14,065 nucleotides of DNA from JBBSWB01 sp038046465 (GCA_038046465.1 JBBSWB010000025.1:1-14065); one strand, 5' to 3'. Counted from the first letter of the stretch, positions 6,151-13,572 are shown. Notes: generated by a model not told the origin, from the sequence alone. Numbers and translations are program-made.

Positions 6151-6240
6151 AGTGGGTGAGCAGCGCCAATGGAGGCACACGGCATCCAAAAAGTTAAGTT
6201 AAAATTAGATGCTGTAATCGTGCCGTGCCCTGCTCACCAG
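6151..6240 (+). ncRNA. Candidate structured small RNA (long hairpin)
   Basis: GGTGAGCAG (6155-6163) pairs perfectly with CTGCTCACC (6230-6238). Inside, GGCAC (6174-6178) pairs with GTGCC (6225-6229) and GGCA (6181-6184) with TGCC (6221-6224). That gives a roughly 84-base hairpin with a 10-base one-sided bulge (6164-6173), a 2-base bulge and an A/T-rich apical loop. The stems are GC-rich in AT-rich surroundings, no reading frame runs through, and a TATA-like element sits the right distance upstream. It resembles no RNA class I can name. The ACA trinucleotides after the basal stem recall H/ACA guides, but the bulge is one-sided, not a two-sided guide pocket. It could also be a DNA inverted-repeat element. 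Confidence 0.45.
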
Positions 6241-6288
6241 GAACACAACTGAATATATGCCGCAAAACTGAACAAAAAAATCCTAAAA

Positions 6289-6296
6289 TTTATAAT
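6289..6296 (+). promoter_or_regulatory. TATA box for the 302-residue orphan
   Basis: TTTATAAT lies 23 bases before the ATG at 6320, again the leaderless spacing. It shows this gene has its own promoter distinct from the small RNA upstream. Confidence 0.5.
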
Positions 6297-6319
6297 ATCT
6301 AACTGAATTTTAACTAAAC

Positions 6320-7228
6320 ATGGCAATAATTTTACCAGGTTATGAAACCCTTCTCCAAAATCAATTTTATACTAAAGATAGCGTAATTGACCCAAATATT
6401 CCTAATGGAAAGCCGCTTCCTGCTAAAGAACTTATTTGGTTAAGCACTTATACCCTGCCTTTTGAAGAAGAAGTTATTAACTATTTACAGCAAAAGGTTC
6501 AGAAAATAGAATCCCTTGTTGGTTCGCAGACTAAACTATCCCAACTTAGTTTATTAGAACAAGCGCTGACTAATCTTTCTCGAGATGCCCGAACTATGAT
6601 TAAAACTAATCAAGAAGATGTTATTGGGCAATTAATGGAAAATGTTTCTTTTTTTGCAAATAAGGATTCAATGCCCCAACGTTGTTTGCAAGTAAGTCGG
6701 GGTTTAATTTTAACTGAACTTTTTGACAGCATTAACAAAACTGATGATCCTGATTGGCACCCCGGCCAGTTATTTTCTTTAACTAATAGATATGGTGCCC
6801 TGCATGGCCGACATATGTCTCTTCGTGAAGAACCAGTGGAAAAATGGGTCGCCTTTTTAACTGTAGATGAAGATCTTCTTCCTAAAAAAGCCATTATAAA
6901 TTCTTTATTAAAATATGGTTCAGCAGTATCCGACCATTTACAAATCCAGCATTTGGGTGCCCCTTATGTTAATTATCCCAAACCGGAAGTAAAAAGAATT
7001 CTTGATATGGTGTACAAAAGTTTATCGGGTGAAACTATAAACGTCACCGACATTTCAAATCTATTGCTAGACCAAATTACTTTAGATGTATTAGAACCTT
7101 TACTGTTTATGGATCACAAGGAAAGAAACATCCAAAAACAGCCCATAGAAGACGATGATGAGGATGCATTACCAGTAGTTTCTCTTTTTGGTGGAAACAA
7201 TAAATCAGGTAAGGATAAACCAAATTAA
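6320..7228 (+). CDS. Orphan protein, 302 residues
   Basis: I do not recognise this protein. It is hydrophilic and probably mostly helical, with no signal peptide, membrane segment, P-loop or metal motif. Phrases that might anchor a search are LIWLSTYTLPFEEEV near residues 38-52, SFFANKDSMPQRCLQVSRGL near 109-128 and the HGRHMSLREEPVEKWVAF region near 161-178. The C-terminus is a charged, probably disordered tail with an acidic patch (EDDDED) and a lysine-rich end. Such tails are common in small archaeal adaptor or nucleoprotein-associated proteins, but that is only a hint. The ATG is fixed by the TATA box 23 bases upstream. It converges with dcd, leaving 34 bases between stops. Confidence 0.65.
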   Translation: MAIILPGYETLLQNQFYTKDSVIDPNIPNGKPLPAKELIWLSTYTLPFEEEVINYLQQKVQKIESLVGSQTKLSQLSLLEQALTNLSRDARTMIKTNQEDVIGQLMENVSFFANKDSMPQRCLQVSRGLILTELFDSINKTDDPDWHPGQLFSLTNRYGALHGRHMSLREEPVEKWVAFLTVDEDLLPKKAIINSLLKYGSAVSDHLQIQHLGAPYVNYPKPEVKRILDMVYKSLSGETINVTDISNLLLDQITLDVLEPLLFMDHKERNIQKQPIEDDDEDALPVVSLFGGNNKSGKDKPN

Positions 7229-7262
7229 ATTTTTTAAAATTTAAATTTTTTTTAATTAATTC

Positions 7263-7769
7263 TCAAACTTCGTTCTGGCCTTTAACGTGGCCCATGTATT
7301 TGGCTTTTCCGATCGTTTTCTGAAAAACAAATTGACAGATTTTTGTTCCGGCACATAATTTTAACGGGCGGTGCCCCAAATTAACTATTTCCAGAACCTG
7401 TTTATTATTAATCCCGGGCTGCATAAAGCTGGCAGAAATATGCACCATCAATCCCAATCTAGCAAATCTTGTCCTTCCTTCCAGCCACCCGCACAGATTT
7501 TCACTTAATTTAATTCTTTCTTTAGTAATCCCTAAGATAGCTTCTCCCGGTTTGATAACGATAGATTTATGTTTAATCAATTTAGTTATGTCCCGATAAT
7601 TAGAGTTATCTTTAACATCGTAAGTTTTTCCTTTGGTAAAAACCCTAAATTGGTCATCTAAAGTTAAATCGACTGATCCCGGGCCAATAGCTGACGCATC
7701 AAAAGGGACGATGGTGATATTTTTCTTTTTAATTTCTTTAATAATTTCTTTTTTAGTTAAGATGGACAT
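7263..7769 (-). CDS. dcd: dCTP deaminase (dUTPase-fold family)
   Basis: The enzyme converts dCTP to dUTP and ammonia, feeding dTTP synthesis; some archaeal members also hydrolyse dUTP to dUMP. GSVDLTLDDQFRVF at 31-44 and LEGRTRFARLGLMVHISASF at 96-115 correspond to the conserved GS-DL-L and RSSLARLGL-VH-TA regions. QVLEIVNLG at 124-132 holds the catalytic Glu (Glu127). At 168 residues it is at the short end of the family. The loop before the catalytic strand is MQPGINNK where bacterial enzymes usually have DPGWEG, so it may belong to an archaeal subgroup or have bifunctional DCD-DUT activity. TTTAAAA (minus strand) sits 23 bases before the ATG, giving it its own promoter just downstream of the PRTase-like gene. 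Confidence 0.82.
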   Translation of the reverse strand: MSILTKKEIIKEIKKKNITIVPFDASAIGPGSVDLTLDDQFRVFTKGKTYDVKDNSNYRDITKLIKHKSIVIKPGEAILGITKERIKLSENLCGWLEGRTRFARLGLMVHISASFMQPGINNKQVLEIVNLGHRPLKLCAGTKICQFVFQKTIGKAKYMGHVKGQNEV

Positions 7770-8846
7770 AAGTTTTAGAATAATTTAGGCTCTTTTAAAT
7801 GTTTTGTTTAATAGTAATATTCTGCGATAATTTCTGCAAATTTTATCAGAACTTTTCGGACTTTTTGGGAAATTTCCTTAGCGCATTTATTGACTTCTAC
7901 TCCGCCATGTGGTTTTTCCTGCACACCGGAATAATCTTTTTTCCAAAACCAAGAGGGTTCTCCCTCTGAAACAGCGTTATAATTATTTCCATATAAAGCT
8001 CCGCCTTGAAAACAAGCAAAAGCGTAAGGAATGACTCTACCACCCCAACTTTGAAGGTGGGAAACCGTGGCTTGCATAGTTCTGCCAGCCGATACAAATT
8101 CATCTAGTAATAATATATTCTTACCTCTTATTTCATTTTTCTGCTGTTCAGAATAAAACGTAACCTCGCCATCAATCGTAGCATGAATAAAATAAAATTT
8201 TGTTTTGCCTAATTTTCCAAGATTTCTTAAAACTTGATAAAGCAAGAAACCTAGAATCCTGCCGCTGCGGTCAATTGCATAAACAAAGTCGATGTTGCTT
8301 CTTTCCACTTCGTGCACAAGACGATGCATAAATTCATACAGCTTGCAGGTTTCTTCGTGATTCGGAAAATATCTAAAATAATCGGCTTCTTTTAATCTTA
8401 AATATATTTTCTTATGCTCTTGGCCAAATAGTTTTACAAAAAGATACAGTTTAGCCATACTCTCTTCTGGTTTTTTTCCCAAAGCCATATCTTGGATTGT
8501 TATTGTCCACTCTTTCCAGTTCTCCTGGTTGATTAAATCCTTAACTTCTGGAAAAATTTCTGTAAACATCCGTGAAACTGCTTGTCCACCGTCCCCGCCC
8601 GTCCTTAGAGCTTCGAGACGTACCTCCCGGGACATTTTAGGTAAATCTTCTACTACTTGTTCCCAAGTTATTTTTCCAGCTATTAGCAAATCGATTACGG
8701 CATCCATGCCTGTACCAAACAAAGGGTGCATTCTGTATTTTCTCGGCGGATAATAACCCCCCATTCCAAGAACTAACTTCCTCAAATCTTCAAGCGGTTT
8801 CTGGGCAAGGAAAACAGTCCCCGGATCAAATTCACCTTTAAACCAA

Positions 8847-8852
8847 CCCCCC
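8847..8852 (-). other. G6 homopolymer at the frameshift of copy A
   Basis: The coding strand reads CGTAGGGGGGTTGG. Seven G would keep the frame that aligns with the sister gene; six break it. Runs of this kind are sites of replication slippage and of sequencing error. Confidence 0.7.
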
Positions 8853-9511
8853 TACGAAGAATGTTTAGTCCTTTCTCAATTATTACTGTTTTGCTAATAG
8901 TTAATCCCTCGTATTTTTCAACATATTCCTTGACCTTCTTCAGGCTGCTTTCCAGAGCTCTTACCCATTTCTCAGCATCATCAACCTGCTCTTCCATTTG
9001 TTTTAAATACTGAAAGAAAGGGATTCTAGTTTTTTCTCTTTTCTGTCGATTAAAAGAAGGTAACAACTTATAATCGTTATGGGGAAGCGCAAAATCAGAG
9101 GCCAGATGTTGTTTAGCTTCCATGACTGCTTGGGGTACTGTTAAATATTCTTCTAACTTGCTGCCATAAAGACTAGTAAATTTTGCCAAATGGGCATGTT
9201 CTACATTCAGCTCTTTGGCAACTTCTCTGAAACCCTTAATTAAATCAATCAAGGCAAAATCTTTACCCAGATGCTTGTTTAATTGGTTTGCAAAATCTTC
9301 AATAGTTTTTCTGACTCTTTCTTCAAATTTATCAGCTCTTCTTTCCGCCAAGCCGATGTAACGGACAATCATTCCGGCCTTACGCAATTTTTTATCCTCA
9401 GCGTTAATTTTTACCCGCTGCCAATTGCCATATTTATCATATCCCTCTCCGGCTTCTATTTTTTCTATTTCTGTTAGTTCTAGCTTTAGCTCTTCCAAAT
9501 ACCCATACTCA

Positions 9512-9579
9512 GCAGCAGCCCACTCAATAGCTAGAACTAGGTCTTTGCTTAATTTCTTCACTTCTTTTTTTACAGGCAT
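9512..9579 (-). repeat. 68-bp near-identical repeat, copy 1 (5' end of copy A)
   Basis: By my alignment it matches 11424-11491 at 64 of 68 bases without gaps. It covers the start codon and about the first 22 codons of each paralogue, while most of the rest of the two genes has diverged strongly. Confidence 0.8.
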
Positions 9580-9613
9580 GAGAATAATAGATTTAAGAAG
9601 TATATTAATCTTT

Positions 9614-11491
9614 TTAATATGTTTCTCTTGGGCGTTCATACCTTAAATACTCGACAATAAATTCTGCAAACTTGATAAGGGATTTTCTGACTTCTCGGGC
9701 ACGTACTTGCGCGTATTTCTCAACCTCAACACCGCCCTGCGGTTTTTCATTTAGGCCGGAATATGATGTTTGACCAAACCAACTTGGTGTTACCGTCGAG
9801 ACAGTACCAAAACTATGTTGATCTGCAAAATAACCAGTGGAAAAAGCGCGAGCGGTTACACTTGCTGCTCCTAAGCGCCGTAATTCGTTCATTGTGGATT
9901 GAATAGTGGTGCCTGAAGATATATAATCATCAATAAGTAAAATGTTTTTACCAACTATTTCTTTTTTCTGCTGTTCAGAATAAAAAGTAACTTTCCCTTC
10001 ACGAGTAGCACTAATAAAGTAAAATTTTATTCCTTTTAGTAATCCCAGATTTCTTAAAACATGATAAAATAAAATACCCAAAATTCTACCGCTGCGGTCA
10101 ATAGAATAAACAATATCCATTCCATCCGCGCTTTTTACTAAGCTTTTCATGAATTTTACTAATAGGCGCACTTCCTCATCTCCAAACCAAAGATAAATAT
10201 CTGATTTAAGCAACTTTTGCCCTATAAGCAGAGCCGCTTTTTCTGGAAGTTCTGGATTAGAAGAATATAACGAGAAAGTTACATTCATTAAATAGCTTAC
10301 TCCTTTGTGAAGGGCGGAAGGGATTCCTCTTCTTTCCTCAATCACCCCAGCTAATCTTGGAAAAAGTTTTTTAAAAAAAGGCCAGTTTTGTTTAGTGATA
10401 TATTTATCAATATGGGTGTTTGAATCAAAGCAGTATTCAAATAATATTCTCGTTCCCTCTAGGCTTAACGAGTTAGTCATTTCGATTATGTCTTCAACAA
10501 ATTGTTCCCAGGTAATAATTGGTTCCTTTGTGAAAAATAGTCTTTTTATTAATAAGGTGGTCCCAAGGTTGTAACCGACATCCCCATAAAAAAATTTATC
10601 GTTGTGAAAATAATGGAATACAATTATTGCTTTGTTTGGCCCAAGTTTCTTCATCATTGCAAGCAAGCCGCTTACCATTTGATCCCAAGTAATGATTTTA
10701 GGCGACAGTAAATCCGCATATATTTTAGGTAACTCTGCTGAAAAAAGATCTTTTCTTTTATTGCCAGCAGTTTTTGCTAATTTTCTTAAATCATCTGGGT
10801 GCTGAGCAAAAAATATTGTTATTACATCACTATCTGGTAAGTTCCATCCATTTTCTCGTAAAATTTCCAGCCCTTCTGCAATTAAATCCTTCTCAGCCCG
10901 GGGGTGTTGCTCATGATATTTCTTAATAATTTTCTGCGCTTTCTGTAAACTTCCTTCCAAAGCGCTTACCCATTGCTGGGCATCTTTAACCTGAACTTTT
11001 ATCTGGTTTACGAACTGTAAAACAGCCGAGTGGATTTGTTCTACTTTTTTAGGGTTGTCTTTTTTTATTTCTTCTTCCAGTTTTTCTTCAGCCGATACTT
11101 TATTTAATTCTTTTTCTAACAAGCCATCATAAAAACTAGTATAGTTTACTAAATGAGCTCGTTCAATGTTTAATTCTTTAGTAATTTCCCTGATTGCCTT
11201 AACAAAATCTCCCAGAACAAAATCCGCGCCCAATTGTTTGCTTAATTCTTCTTTTAATTCTTCAATCCCCTTGTTTGCTCTCTCTTCAAATTGATTGGCC
11301 CTTCTTTCTGCCCGGCTGATGTAGTGGACCATCTTTACTGCTTTACGTAGCTTCTGTAAAGGCTTTTTTCCTTTTTCAATTTCGGCCAGCTGTTCTTGTA
11401 ATTCTTTCAAATATTTATATTCCGCAGCAGCCCACTCAATAGCTAGAACTAGATCTTTACTTAATTTCTTCACTTCTTTTTTTGCAGGCAC
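9614..11491 (-). CDS. Helical-PRTase fusion protein, copy B (intact)
   Basis: This protein of about 625 residues falls into three parts. Residues 1-215 are highly charged and helical (KKEVKKLSKDLVLAIEWAAA onward), probably coiled coil. The middle, about 215-455, holds two similar helical units starting IITWDQMVSGLLAMMKKLG and IITWEQFVEDIIEMTNSL, roughly 60 residues apart. The C-terminal third is phosphoribosyltransferase-like: YSIDRSGRILG (about 462-472) resembles the pyrophosphate loop, and NILLIDDYISSGTT (about 516-529) is a clear PRPP-binding motif with both acidic residues. A nucleobase- or nucleotide-related reaction, or nucleotide sensing, is inferred; the substrate is unknown. I chose GTG 11491, which aligns with ATG of copy A and has TTAATATA 22 bases upstream; ATG 11500 would leave only 13 bases. 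Copy A follows 34 bases after the stop, behind its own TATA box. Confidence 0.75.
   Translation of the reverse strand: MPAKKEVKKLSKDLVLAIEWAAAEYKYLKELQEQLAEIEKGKKPLQKLRKAVKMVHYISRAERRANQFEERANKGIEELKEELSKQLGADFVLGDFVKAIREITKELNIERAHLVNYTSFYDGLLEKELNKVSAEEKLEEEIKKDNPKKVEQIHSAVLQFVNQIKVQVKDAQQWVSALEGSLQKAQKIIKKYHEQHPRAEKDLIAEGLEILRENGWNLPDSDVITIFFAQHPDDLRKLAKTAGNKRKDLFSAELPKIYADLLSPKIITWDQMVSGLLAMMKKLGPNKAIIVFHYFHNDKFFYGDVGYNLGTTLLIKRLFFTKEPIITWEQFVEDIIEMTNSLSLEGTRILFEYCFDSNTHIDKYITKQNWPFFKKLFPRLAGVIEERRGIPSALHKGVSYLMNVTFSLYSSNPELPEKAALLIGQKLLKSDIYLWFGDEEVRLLVKFMKSLVKSADGMDIVYSIDRSGRILGILFYHVLRNLGLLKGIKFYFISATREGKVTFYSEQQKKEIVGKNILLIDDYISSGTTIQSTMNELRRLGAASVTARAFSTGYFADQHSFGTVSTVTPSWFGQTSYSGLNEKPQGGVEVEKYAQVRAREVRKSLIKFAEFIVEYLRYERPRETY
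11424..11491 (-). repeat. 68-bp near-identical repeat, copy 2 (5' end of copy B)
   Basis: This is the partner of 9512-9579; the four differences are single substitutions, one being ATG versus GTG in the start codon. The flanking TATA boxes (TTAATATA in both) are also conserved. Confidence 0.8.
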
Positions 11492-11513
11492 AAAGAACAT
11501 TAAATTTTAACAA

Positions 11514-11521
11514 TATATTAA
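11514..11521 (-). promoter_or_regulatory. TATA box for helical-PRTase copy B
   Basis: It reads TTAATATA on the minus strand, 22 bases before GTG 11491. Copy A has the same octamer 21 bases before ATG 9579. This spacing decides the start codon in favour of GTG. Confidence 0.55.
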
Positions 11522-11565
11522 CCTTTCTTCATTAAAAACAGGATTTACTTTAACACAATAAACTT

Positions 11566-12015
11566 TCATTCCCCATGTATTACAATCAGCGACTGGGTCT
11601 TTTCAATACCTTCTACTAACTGCAGTTTTTTTAGCAGGACTTTATCCAATTCTTCTACGTCTTTAACTCTTACGGTAACCACTAAATCGGTTCCCCCAGA
11701 AACAATATCGGCTTTTTCTACGAAATAAAAGCTTCTTAAATCCTTAGCCACATCATACTGGGTTTTCTTCTTTTGTTTTAAAAGTTGCAGGTCCACGGAG
11801 ATTAAGATATAAACCAATAACCCTTTGTTAATCTGAGCATAATCTAATTCTACGGTAAATTTTTTGATTACGCCTTCTTGTTTTAATTTCTTAATTCGGT
11901 TATGTATGGTGGTTATTGGCAGGAGGGTGTGTTTGGCAATTTGCCTAGTGGTATAATCTCCGTGTTCCTGCAGCAATTCTATAATTTTTTGATCTTTCTC
12001 GTCTATTTCATACAT
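11566..12015 (-). CDS. Lrp/AsnC family transcriptional regulator
   Basis: The 149 residues match the family's usual length. Residues 1-60 form the AsnC-type helix-turn-helix (LDEKD-like EIDEKDQKIIELLQ, TTRQIAKHTLLPITTIHNRIKKLKQEGVI). Residues 65-147 are the RAM ligand-binding and oligomerising domain, with VSGGTDLVVTVRV at about 104-116, where amino acids bind in characterised members. It is divergent from the asnA operon, the same layout as asnC-asnA in Escherichia coli, so control of asparagine synthesis is a reasonable inference. A near-palindrome, TGAAACAAATGTTCCA, lies between its TATA box (TTTAAATA on the minus strand, 24 bases before ATG) and its start, consistent with autorepression. 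Similar regulators exist for many amino acids, so the effector is not certain. Confidence 0.85.
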   Translation of the reverse strand: MYEIDEKDQKIIELLQEHGDYTTRQIAKHTLLPITTIHNRIKKLKQEGVIKKFTVELDYAQINKGLLVYILISVDLQLLKQKKKTQYDVAKDLRSFYFVEKADIVSGGTDLVVTVRVKDVEELDKVLLKKLQLVEGIEKTQSLIVIHGE

Positions 12016-12020
12016 TATAA

Positions 12021-12036
12021 TGAAACAAATGTTCCA
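12021..12036. promoter_or_regulatory. Putative Lrp/AsnC operator (autoregulatory)
   Basis: TGAAACA-AA-TGTTCCA is an inverted repeat with 6 of 7 positions symmetric. It covers the region just before the regulator's ATG, downstream of its TATA box, where a bound dimer would block transcription start. Confidence 0.45.
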
Positions 12037-12070
12037 GATTATTTAAATATTTCGTTTTTTTGGCATTATT

Positions 12071-12099
12071 TTCCATTATTTTTGGAATAGGTATTTAAA
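12071..12099 (+). promoter_or_regulatory. asnA operon promoter with upstream inverted repeat
   Basis: TATTTAAA at 12092-12099 is the TATA box. TTCCA (12071-12075) and TGGAA (12083-12087) form an inverted repeat just upstream, with half-sites resembling the TTCCA/TGAAA ends of the other palindrome. A regulator bound there would sit where archaeal activators act. The predicted start is about 12120-12125, giving a leader of roughly 40 bases. Confidence 0.4.
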
Positions 12100-12152
12100 G
12101 AACGGCACCAAATAAGAATAAAACAAACAAAAACAAATAAAACAAACTAATC

Positions 12153-12157
12153 GGAGG
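12153..12157 (+). promoter_or_regulatory. Shine-Dalgarno of the asnA operon
   Basis: GGAGG lies 7 bases before the ATG at 12165. It is the strongest ribosome site in the window and goes with an unusually long A-rich leader, in contrast to the leaderless genes around it. Confidence 0.65.
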
Positions 12158-12164
12158 CACAAAA

Positions 12165-12506
12165 ATGAAATATACTATGTATGTAACGCACGGAATTACT
12201 CCGGCACAGGTTCCTATCGTTTATTTTAGAATGGGCGAAGGGGAACAAGCAGCCCGCTTGCCGGGAGGTATTGATGGCGGAGGAATGGCTTTGGAATACC
12301 GAACTAAGAAAGGTAAGGTAACTCTTCCTTTAGAACAAGCAGTTGAGGAAGCAATGCAAACAGTTAAAGCCGCTCTCGGCCAAGAAGATTCCTTCTCGGT
12401 TGCGATCGGACCAGCGCCCTTTGAAATAGCTAAGGTGTGCAAGGAACATCGAACGCCAGAATTAGCTCAAGCGTTGCAAAAATACCATCGAGGACCAGAA
12501 CAATGA
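12165..12506 (+). CDS. Orphan protein translationally coupled to asnA
   Basis: This 113-residue protein is not one I recognise. It starts KYTMYVTHGITPAQVPIVYF, has a glycine-rich turn (PGGIDGGGMALEY at about 34-46), then one amphipathic helix (LEQAVEEAMQTVKAAL) and a short beta-like FSVAIGPAPFE. It looks like a small soluble alpha/beta domain with no signal peptide. GGAGG 7 bases upstream fixes the start. Its TGA overlaps the ATG of asnA (ATGA), so the two are made together. That tight coupling suggests a role linked to asparagine synthesis, such as a regulatory partner, but nothing in the sequence proves it. Confidence 0.7.
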   Translation: MKYTMYVTHGITPAQVPIVYFRMGEGEQAARLPGGIDGGGMALEYRTKKGKVTLPLEQAVEEAMQTVKAALGQEDSFSVAIGPAPFEIAKVCKEHRTPELAQALQKYHRGPEQ

Positions 12507-13540
12507 GTGCAACTAAAATCTTTCCAGAAGGATATACGCCTAAACTCGATTTTTATCAGACCGAGCAAGGAATAAAATTAATTAAAGATACCTTTGAACA
12601 GAAATTAACTAAAAAATTATCCCTGCTGAGAGTTTCCGCCCCTAAATTTTTAATTGTAGGCCAGGGCTTGCAGGATGATTTGGCCGGAACGCAGGTTCCA
12701 GTTAGTTTTAAAACCAAATTTACTGACCGGCCGATTGAAATAGTGCATAGTTTAGCTAAATGGAAACGGTTTATGTTAGGAAAATATGGTTTTACGCAGG
12801 GTAAAGGTTTGTATACCGATATGGACGCCATCCGTAAAGATGAAGAGGTTGATGCCATCCATAGTATTTATGTTGATCAATGGGATTGGGAACGAGTTAT
12901 CTCTAAACAAGAAAGAACCATTCCTTTTCTGAAAAAAATTGTTGAGCAGATTTACCAAAGCATTTTAGAAACAGAAGCGACAGTAGAAAAAGAGTTTCCA
13001 CAATTAAAATCTACTTTACCCCAACAAATTAAGTTTGTCCATTCACAAGAACTGGAAGCAAGATTTCCTGATCTATCTCCTAAAGAAAGGGAGCATCTTA
13101 TCACTAAAGAATACGGAGCCGTTTTTATTATCGGCATCGGACATCCATTAAAATCAGGAAAGCCCCACGATTTACGGGCAGCAGATTATGATGATTGGTC
13201 TACCGAAGTTGCGGAAGAAACTCACGGGCTAAACGGAGATATTTTAGTTTGGGATTCGCTGAGAAAAGAATCTTTGGAACTTTCTTCCATGGGGATCAGA
13301 GTAGATAAGCAAGCCCTATTAAAACAATTGGAAATGCTGGGCTTGTCCGAGAGAAAGGAATGGGAATTTCATAAAGCGTTGTTGGAAGATAAATTACCTT
13401 TAAGCATCGGCGGGGGCATTGGACAGTCGCGATTATGCATGGCCCTATTGCAGAAAGCCCATATCGGAGAAGTGCAGTCTAGCGTTTGGCCGGAAGAAGT
13501 AGAACGGGAATTTGCCAGAAGAAAAGTTCCGCTGCTGTAG
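12503..13540 (+). CDS. asnA: Aspartate-ammonia ligase (asparagine synthetase A)
   Basis: AsnA makes asparagine from aspartate, ammonia and ATP through an aspartyl-adenylate, in the cytoplasm. It has the class II aminoacyl-tRNA synthetase fold. Diagnostic stretches are VGQGLQDDLAGTQVPVSF at about 52-69, KWKRFMLGKYGF at 86-97, GLYTDMDAIRKDE at 102-114, SIYVDQWDWE at 121-130 and the C-terminal SIGGGIGQSRLCMALLQKAH at 301-320, very close to bacterial AsnA. Length is 345 residues, slightly above the usual 330. The true start is ATG 12503, overlapping the previous stop; a GTG at 12437 would add 22 residues inside the upstream gene. This differs from the AsnRS-derived archaeal asparagine synthetase, so bacterial origin by transfer is plausible. 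The divergent Lrp/AsnC gene is its likely regulator. Confidence 0.93.
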   Translation: MSATKIFPEGYTPKLDFYQTEQGIKLIKDTFEQKLTKKLSLLRVSAPKFLIVGQGLQDDLAGTQVPVSFKTKFTDRPIEIVHSLAKWKRFMLGKYGFTQGKGLYTDMDAIRKDEEVDAIHSIYVDQWDWERVISKQERTIPFLKKIVEQIYQSILETEATVEKEFPQLKSTLPQQIKFVHSQELEARFPDLSPKEREHLITKEYGAVFIIGIGHPLKSGKPHDLRAADYDDWSTEVAEETHGLNGDILVWDSLRKESLELSSMGIRVDKQALLKQLEMLGLSERKEWEFHKALLEDKLPLSIGGGIGQSRLCMALLQKAHIGEVQSSVWPEEVEREFARRKVPLL

Positions 13541-13572
13541 ATGAAACGTTTGTTAATATCAGATTAGTATAA

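Larger units (their letters stand above)
7808..9579 (-). pseudogene. Helical-PRTase fusion protein, copy A, frameshifted at a G6 run
   Basis: Two adjoining frames form one gene homologous along its length to the intact neighbour (9614-11491). The N-terminal frame (from ATG 9579) gives KKEVKKLSKDLVLAIEWAAA and a long charged helical region. After ILRR it runs into a G6 tract (C6 at 8847-8852 on the plus strand) and stops at 8782. One added G yields GGWFKGEFDPGTV and AQKPLEDLRKLVLG, matching NGW and AQHPDDLRKLAK in the sister, and continues to 7808: about 590 residues. The C-terminal third is phosphoribosyltransferase-like, with IDRSGRILG and the PRPP-loop-like LLLDEFVSAGRT (roughly 490-501). 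A TTG at 8785 could open the downstream frame alone but overlaps the first stop and lacks a TATA box. ATG 9579 is chosen over 9639 because it matches the sister and has TTAATATA 21 bases upstream. Confidence 0.8.

Noticed and set aside
6151..6247. H/ACA guide RNA or SRP/RNase P RNA identity for the hairpin
   Set aside because: ACA trinucleotides follow the basal stem, but there is no two-sided guide pocket or kink-turn I can place. The length is far too short for SRP or RNase P RNA and their conserved motifs are absent.
7808..8785. A separate 325-residue PRTase gene starting at TTG 8785
   Set aside because: The TTG overlaps the stop of the upstream frame, has no TATA box at the local spacing, and sequence upstream in the same frame continues to align with the sister gene. 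One frameshifted gene explains it better.
9579..9639. Extended N-terminus of copy A from ATG 9639
   Set aside because: The extra 20 residues have no counterpart in copy B, and the stretch contains copy A's own TATA box and overlaps the end of copy B.
12437..12502. asnA starting at GTG 12437
   Set aside because: The added residues do not look like AsnA and lie in another frame of the upstream gene. ATG 12503 gives the family-typical N-terminus and an ATGA overlap.
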